Assembly (NCBI GenBank): GCA_035610365.1
Contig: CM069437.1
Coordinates: 56,072,093-56,136,092 of the forward strand
Origin: Aquatica leii
Taxonomy: Eukaryota; Arthropoda; Insecta; Coleoptera; Lampyridae
DNA length: 64,000 nucleotides
Reading direction: 5' to 3'
Each line of letters starts with the position of its first letter. The first letter of the stretch is position 1. The notes beneath the pieces are model-generated. The model searched no databases. It was not told the origin of the DNA and saw only the letters and a list, made by a program, of their open reading frames with translations. Both the position numbers and the translations under genes were made by a program. Below are positions 57,700 through 64,000 of the stretch, piece by piece.

Positions 57700-59810
57700 A
57701 AATCAACGTGAATGTGAACGACTATTACTATGCAAAAAAGGAACCGCGTTAATCCCAAAAGAGCAAGAGCTTCTCAAGTAGTTTCTTAAAAGTGCAAAAA
57801 GATAAATGAGTTTTTCGGCGGTTCTGCAGCGAATAAAGCAAAATACAAAAAAAAACATCCAAAGATCAAGTTTCGAAAGATGCAAACACATGCATACAAA
57901 TTAAGAGTGGTGCAATTGGAAGTGAAAGTGAAATTGTAAACAATTCCTCAGAGAGTTCTAATCTTGATGAACAGTATCAACACAAAATTCTAAACACCTA
58001 GTTTTAGACTCAAGCATCAAATTCAAGTTCGGATTCAAATAATAATGAGCATATCAATTTGATCAAAGCATTTTTATTATCGCTTGCTATGATTCCATCC
58101 TTCATAAATACAAAATCAGTGCATTACATTAATTTGAAAATAATAGTAAGATTCTGAGCCTAATTATGTCTATATATTTTAAACATTTCAATCAATTGTT
58201 AAAAGTCGTCCTGGTAATTTTATTGTTAAAACTCATAATAATTACTTTTGTTGCAATTTATAACAATAAATTTAAATCAAGCACAAAAAATACTATGATG
58301 AAATTTGTTTTATTGCAGTAGCACTCGAATGTCTTAAATTTTATGAAGACAAATCATTTTTGAGCAATTTATTGAAACTATAGTTAAATAATTTACGTTT
58401 GGAAAATGTTATTTAAGCGATTAAATCATATACCTGTGCAAAAATCTCCAAAGAATAGTAAATTAACCTTCTTCATGATTAACACATTTCCAATGATTCA
58501 ACAACTCATGCTCCAGATTTTGGTTTGACAAAAAAACCACAGCTGGTAATTGCACATGATAAACCCGCGATAGAGATAATTGTTGGCCAAATTTATTGAT
58601 TGTTTACTGTTATGAAGTGATAGTTCAAAAGATCACATTTTGTGATGCTGACCAGTCTGCCCCAGACAGTCCAAACATTCAAATAGCCGACGAAGATACG
58701 CAAAAGCAAATAATAGTTTTCCCGGATGACAATTCATAGCCGAAATGTTAGAACACTAAACAAAAAAATGAGTTCTGTCGAAAGTATCCATGACTCATTG
58801 TCAACAATGGAAAGCTTAGATGTTCTGACTGTAGACAAGTTAGTCTTTTTAAGTAGTACAAATTTTCTCTTAAAATCACAAATAACACATGCGCAGCAAT
58901 GGGCGAAGATAGAGGTCGAGGAGTACGGTAAACCAACTGATTCAACAGGCTTCTTTGAGAAAGAAAATTCGTGATCATGTCAATTCAAAATCGCAACAGA
59001 CCATTGCCTATCTCATTCAGAAGGTAAAATCGAAAGACTTCAATCTTAACAAATATGCTACGAACAAACAAAAGGAGTTCCAGCTAACAACTGAACGCGT
59101 GTTTAGTACCGTGTACAATTTGGTAAAGAACTGTCGACCATATAAGGGTTTTCCCTTAAATATTGACATGCAAAAACTGAACCGTTGTGATATGAGCACC
59201 ATTCTCCACTCGAAAACGTCATGTGCCAAAATCGCTCACTTTATTGGTTTGTCGAAATTTTCTAATCAAACGCTAAATTTGGCATCATTGTCGATGAATC
59301 AACTTCACTAAGTCAGATATCGTCAATCGCGAATTATTTGCGTACAAAGAACCTAGATGTAGAATTGCTTAAAATTCTATGCACTAGTTGGGTAACCTCA
59401 AGTATAAGAACTGCCTGTGCTGTTTGGAAAAACTATGCTGCTTTGTTTACTCACTGCATGGTAAAAAATATTTGCTTGTCTGGTATAATTTCTTACAATA
59501 ATTAATAATCGTTCATTATATTAAAATAGAAATTATTTCAAGATATTTGATAAGTTGTTGATAAAATGCAAATCATTTTTTTTAATGTGAACTGAGTGAA
59601 TCATCTCTGAAAATGCAAAAATGTGACATTTTGATCACATTGAGGCAGATCATACTAAAACGTTCAGCTGCGAGAGCATTCACAAAGCAACTATCAACAA
59701 ATAAGAGGTTTGGAAAAGATGTGGAAAATTCTCGAAGAATGGCCAAAAAATATAAAAGCGATACAAATGAATCATAAGACAGTTGTTTCAGTAATTCGAA
59801 GTCGGCAGTG
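57700..59810 (+). mobile_element. hAT-derived transposase fossil (KIAA1586-like)
   Basis: The order matches the KIAA1586/E3-SUMO-ligase-like family of hAT-derived proteins. There is an N-terminal basic part with KCKKINEFFGGSAA near 57790. A TTF-type zinc-finger region near 58740-58900 includes NTKQKNEFCRKYPWL-type sequence in shifted frames. Then come MRKKIRDHVNSKSQQTIAYL and TTERVFSTVYNLVKNCRPYK (58955-59170), CDMSTILHSKTSC, and IIVDESTSLSQISSIANYLR (59286-59345). The region around 59400-59460 ends ACAVWKNYAALFTHC. Several stops and frameshifts show it is dead. Confidence 0.65.
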
Positions 59811-61310
59811 TTAAGATTATTCAAGTTTAAATAAATAAGTGATTAACGCGTGTCGAGATAAATATAACGAATTAAAAACGTGCGTGACTTTAATGTAAAC
59901 AAGTGTTAAAACTGAAGTTATCCGCGGACATTATCTTTCGAGTGATAGTACTATACAAATTAGGGTGTTTTTTATTAAATATCCTTAGATTTAACTAGTT
60001 CGGTTAGTTATAAACGTGTAAATAGTATTAGTATTCAGACCTCGGTTTTCGAGGCAAAAGTGGACAAACTTTGACGTTTCAAATCTGAAGCTTTGAACGC
60101 TGCTGGGAAATCAAAATTTCCAGGAATCACTTTGCATGAGAGTGGTGGTCGAAACAGAGGTGCTGCAACTGTGATAGTGATACCCTGCGCTCAGTTCTAT
60201 CGAAGTCTACAAAAGATGCTGGGAAACAGAACGTTTACCGTAAGATCTTAACATGCAGGTCGTAGTGCCATTGATTCCCAAGTACATGAAAGTGCCTATG
60301 AACTGCTTGTGGAACAAATCAAAGTGGTATTTCCGATTTACTGGATTGATAACAGCGGTATTCTTAATGGAGAGAATAGAGTAGTTGCTCTTTGTAGCCG
60401 TTTTTAGCTGAATAACGAAGCTGTTGTGAGAAGTTTCCGTAAGTACAAGCAAAGCAAACGGAAAGTGATCGGTCCTGAACTGAATAACTTGCTGATGTGT
60501 ATCAAGCGCATCCAATATCAACTGCTGAATGCGAATAAGCTTTGATCGCAATGGACTTGAATAATTACTAACTTAAGATCTGCACTGGGAATCAAAAGTG
60601 TCTAACCTTATGTTCATTTTGTTAAATGGATCACCACTGAGTCTGTTTAAGTTCTCACGTTCTGTTTGTTCTTGGCTCGCAACAGGTAACCATGCTGCAT
60701 AAACTATTGGTGTGGAAATTGTTCGATTAACAATAACTGAAATAATACTACGCTTGAATTTAATTATCGTATTCATTAGACTTTCTTGGGGAAATGTAAA
60801 TGTAAATAAAAATGTTATCATTTTAAAGTTCAACAATATTCTGTTACTATATCCGTAATTTAATAAAAAAAAGTGCTCTATTTTGCGCCACTTGCATTTC
60901 CACCTCTAAAAAGTGTCCTTTTGTTCAAAATGCGAACCGGCTCATTTACACTTTTCACTCTGTTTTAGAAAGATGAAACCTGGCTTGCTGATACCACAGC
61001 AGAGAATAAACAACAATCAATGCAATGGCGACATAGTGTCTTGCTGGTAAAATTTATGAGACAACAAAAAATACAGTTGCTTACTGTGCTGTCTTGCAAA
61101 GATTACAACATTCCTTTAACAGTTTGGAAATGGTGTTGCTACATATCTGATCTCCCACTTTGACACGAGAGCTATTAAATAAAATTTAATTGGGGAAGTT
61201 AGATCATCCACCCTTATAGTCTCAATTTTGCCCGAAGTGATTTTCATCTTTTCTTTTACTTCCAGAAGTTTATAGCAGAATTAGTATACTGCATAAAGTC
61301 AAAAAGGTTG
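59811..61310. other. Unassigned stretch
   Basis: Open stretches exist on both strands at 60060-60840, for example minus-strand 60207-60551 and plus-strand GKSKFPGITLHESGGRNRGA near 60106. I recognise neither. They may be decayed mobile-element code. Confidence 0.35.
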
Positions 61311-61339
61311 GTTTTTCACGTAGATCTAAAAATTTCTAA

Positions 61340-62745
61340 AAATTTTAAATGGTAACGAAATTATTTAATGCAGTAAGATGGTTGACTCTTTTTTTCAACG
61401 ACGAAATTTCAAGTAAATCATGTCGCAGTTGTAAAATTTCTCTTGACAAGTTTTTTTATATTTGTGGAACATTTCTAGTGAAGTCAGAACGGTATCTGAA
61501 AATGGAAAAAGTGTATTTTATGTATTTTGGTGCTTAATTGGAAATCAAAACAAGAGCTAAACTCCCCTCGTGTGCAGTGTTAGCTGTAGCGTATCATTGG
61601 TGCAGTTGATAAAAGGGACACTTTTTGCAATTTGCTTTTTGCCATAAGAGGTGTTCTTCACAATGCAGACTTACCAATACCGACTGCGTTTTTAGATTGG
61701 CAAGATGTTGTTTTGCAAGATAATTGAGATAATAACACATCAGCTTGCACCGAAGAACCGTGTAGCGACCCCACTTTTACTTTATGCTCCAGTTCCACCA
61801 AGCTACATACTTATTGTTCAAAGCGAGTTAAATGAGATAGTACGTGGTTTGGAGTTGTCAAAGGAACAGTCAGAATTTCTTGGTTTTTGTCTTAAAGAGT
61901 GGAACATACTAATCAATTTTACAATGTGAAAAATGCGTCATGTGCGTGTACTGATATCGATGGTTTATTGCAAGAACTTAATTTCGAAAATTCCCTTTGT
62001 GAGTGGAGCTTGTTCAACACTCCTCAAAGTATAATTTCAAAGCTATGTTATTACATAATGGGAATTTAAAACTATCTATACCAGTTGAACATTCAGTGAC
62101 AATGAAAAAACTTATGAAAATATGCGGATCCCTTTAAATAAAATAAAATACAACCGGTACAAGTGGCAGATATGTGGGGATTTCAAAGTTGTAGCAATTT
62201 TAATAGGACTTCAGGGAGGATTTACAAAATATTGCTGTTTTCTTTGTTTGCGTGCAATGAATGAACGTTATGTTACGAAAATTTGACCGGAAAAGAGTAG
62301 GGATCTCAAAATGTTTAGTGTGTGCTCCATGTAGACTCAAAAAATGTAATTTCGCCACCTCTTTACACTAAACTGAGATTGATTTTGAACTGAGAAATTT
62401 TGTGAAGTCTATGAATAAAGAGAGTGAAGTCTTTCCCCAGGTAATTGACGCTAAATTAGGAAGCATTTCTATTGGGCCACAATTGCGAAACGATGCTAAT
62501 TGAGAAGCTTACCAAGCAAGAATTTAGAACTTGGAACTTATTTGTAACTGTAGTTAGAAAACTTTTCGGCAACAATACAAACAATTAGTTAACAATCTTT
62601 TAGACTCCTACAAATTGTTTGGTTGAAGAAGGTCTTATCAAGATATCAGAACAATGGAAATTCGGTACCAAAAATGATGAGATTACTGTTGGTTTTTGAA
62701 GAGAGAAAAACAAACCTCCCCCTTTATAAACCAAGAAAATAAAAT
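61340..62745 (+). pseudogene. Copy of a multicopy arthropod ORF of unknown function
   Basis: The start (61349-61540) reads MVTKLFNAVRWLTLFFNDEI and LDKFFYICGTFLVKSERY, a Cys-containing N-terminus. The middle (61740-61925) has SELNEIVRGLELSKEQSEFL and GFCLKEWNILI. Later frames have YKWQICGDFKVVAILIGLQG then GFTKYCCFLCL (62155-62250), FELRNFVKSMNKESEVFPQV and GSISIGPQLRND (62380-62500), and LVNNLLDSYKLFG (62585-62630). From memory the same succession of motifs (ICGDLKVI..L.GLQGGYTK..CFLC, then KNFVKAMNKE and FIGPQIRE) occurs in many arthropod and cnidarian proteins of no known function. This copy is broken by several stops and frameshifts. Confidence 0.55.
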
Positions 62746-63595
62746 TGTTTCAAATAAATAATTTTGATGTTTGCTTTTTCTTAGGCGTTAACTTTATATA
62801 AATTAAAAATATAGTCGATATACAAGGTTAAAAAACTTGTAAAATAATTTTTTCAATAAGTGTTAAATAGTTTTTGACATTTTCGTATTTAGATAGATGC
62901 ATACTACTACACGATGCTATTCAGCCTTACGTTACAAAAAATTGGGACAATGTAATTATTTGAAACATTAGAAAAACTTTTACAACGTTTGAAAAATCTC
63001 TGCATTTTGAATATAAAATTTAAACTAGATAAGTAAAAACACTAGAAATAAAACACCTAAATTATTATGATAATAATAGTAAACAAACTATACTAAAATA
63101 ACAGTAAAAATATTCGTAAAAAACGTAAATATAATTAATTAAATTTTTATTTTAATATCTGTATATCTGCGCGTCTTTAATTAACACATTAAATAAATCC
63201 CAGAAGTTATTAACTATTCAAAAACAATAAAAAAGCTACAAAATAAAATAATAATGTTTGTATTTGCACTAATCACCATAAAAGAAACAAATAAAAGACC
63301 TTGTTTATAACGATGACAAAACTAGAAAAAAGATGTATAAATGTCACACTGTTAAATAATAACAAAAAGCATATATAAACAAATTTAATAAACATTTTTG
63401 TTAATAAGCTTAATAACAAATATATTGTTAGGTTTTAGAAAATATAATGATCGTTTTAAGCAGTGCTGGATATAGAAAATCAAAAGCTAAACGTGTCCCG
63501 ACTTTCTCATTAAGAAAAATATATATAAAAAATAAAATTTACTTTACAAAAAATATTTTAATCAGAAGTTATTCAGTAATAAATATATTTTGTAT
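62746..63595. other. AT-rich stretch, no gene seen
   Basis: Very AT-rich intergenic DNA without recognised features. Confidence 0.45.
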
Positions 63596-63710
63596 GTATC
63601 ACTAGTCCAGAAAGTTCTATTTTGCGAGTATGAGCATATTTGTAGGCCGAGGTGAAGCCGAGGCCTACAAAAAGCGAATACTCGCAAAATACTTTTAGGA
63701 CGTGTGATAC
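63596..63710. repeat. Palindromic fold-back of 115 bp
   Basis: GTATCAC at the left end pairs with GTGATAC at the right. ATTTTGCGAGTAT pairs with ATACTCGCAAAAT, and the apex TGTAGGCC (63641-63648) pairs with GGCCTACA (63662-63669) around GAGGTGAAGCCGA. The stem has a few mismatches. It is a short fold-back element. Confidence 0.75.
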
Positions 63711-64000
63711 ACAACATTTTTTGTGCTGACCTTTATAGTAGAAATTAATTAAAAACAGTTATTATGTATTGATTTTTAGTAAAATTTAATTTCATACGTT
63801 GATAAAACGGAAACTTGTAATGACGAAATACAAATGTTTTTGAAATTAATTTGACAATTGCATAATATTATTACAATTTCACTTATATGAAAATAAAACC
63901 ATTGTTGTTTTTAGCAATTGTAAGATATAAGCAAATTTGTTATATTTGTTTAAAAATTGTTTTGTTAGTGCTACTCTAAACAACAACACAGATAATGGTG

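Noticed and set aside
60207-60551. Minus-strand frame of 114 codons as a host gene
   Set aside because: Both strands are partly open here, I recognise neither product, and it sits among transposon fossils.

Overview
This is animal nuclear DNA, AT-rich, intron-containing and crowded with transposable elements. A cystine-knot Spätzle ligand, introns of about 50 bp and the repeat families point to an insect. A beetle is my guess, but the sequence alone does not fix the order. Only two host genes can be supported, both on the minus strand. One (11145-27230) encodes a single-pass receptor with a signal peptide, a glycosylated ectodomain and a cytoplasmic SEFIR domain, that is, an IL-17-receptor-like protein in five exons. 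The other (37776-38601, first exon missing) encodes a Spätzle-family ligand of Toll-type receptors. Exon phases agree at every junction I propose in both genes.

Layout: 1-11 kb is a graveyard: a BEL/Pao fossil, a hAT fragment, a mariner-like element inside a long inverted repeat, a pogo-like fragment, two back-to-back Penelope-like (PLE) fragments and a Tc1-like fragment. 11-27 kb is the SEFIR receptor gene. Its two large introns (4.4 and 9.9 kb) hold a fold-back MITE, two long LTR-like repeats, a LINE fragment, a pogo-like element split by an insertion, and a nearly full-length LINE. 28.7-34.3 kb holds Gypsy fossils and a second LINE. 35-37 kb holds LTR-like repeats, and 37.8-38.6 kb the Spätzle gene. 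39-46 kb is a Gypsy fossil interrupted by a Tigger-like element and by a near-complete PLE with a 15-bp target-site duplication. 46.3-48.2 kb is a hAT end containing a fold-back with two hammerhead-ribozyme-like motifs. 48.2-54.3 kb is a young, nearly whole BEL/Pao element. 55-63 kb holds mariner, hAT and LTR-like remnants, a copy of a multicopy arthropod ORF of unknown function, and a palindrome.

The two host genes are both extracellular immune or developmental signalling components: a cytokine-type receptor and a Toll ligand. They lie about 10.5 kb apart on one strand, but nothing in the sequence shows that they act together. The most unusual signals are the SEFIR receptor itself, the hammerhead-like motifs in the PLE pseudo-LTRs and in the 47.7-48.0 kb fold-back, and the precisely readable nested insertions.
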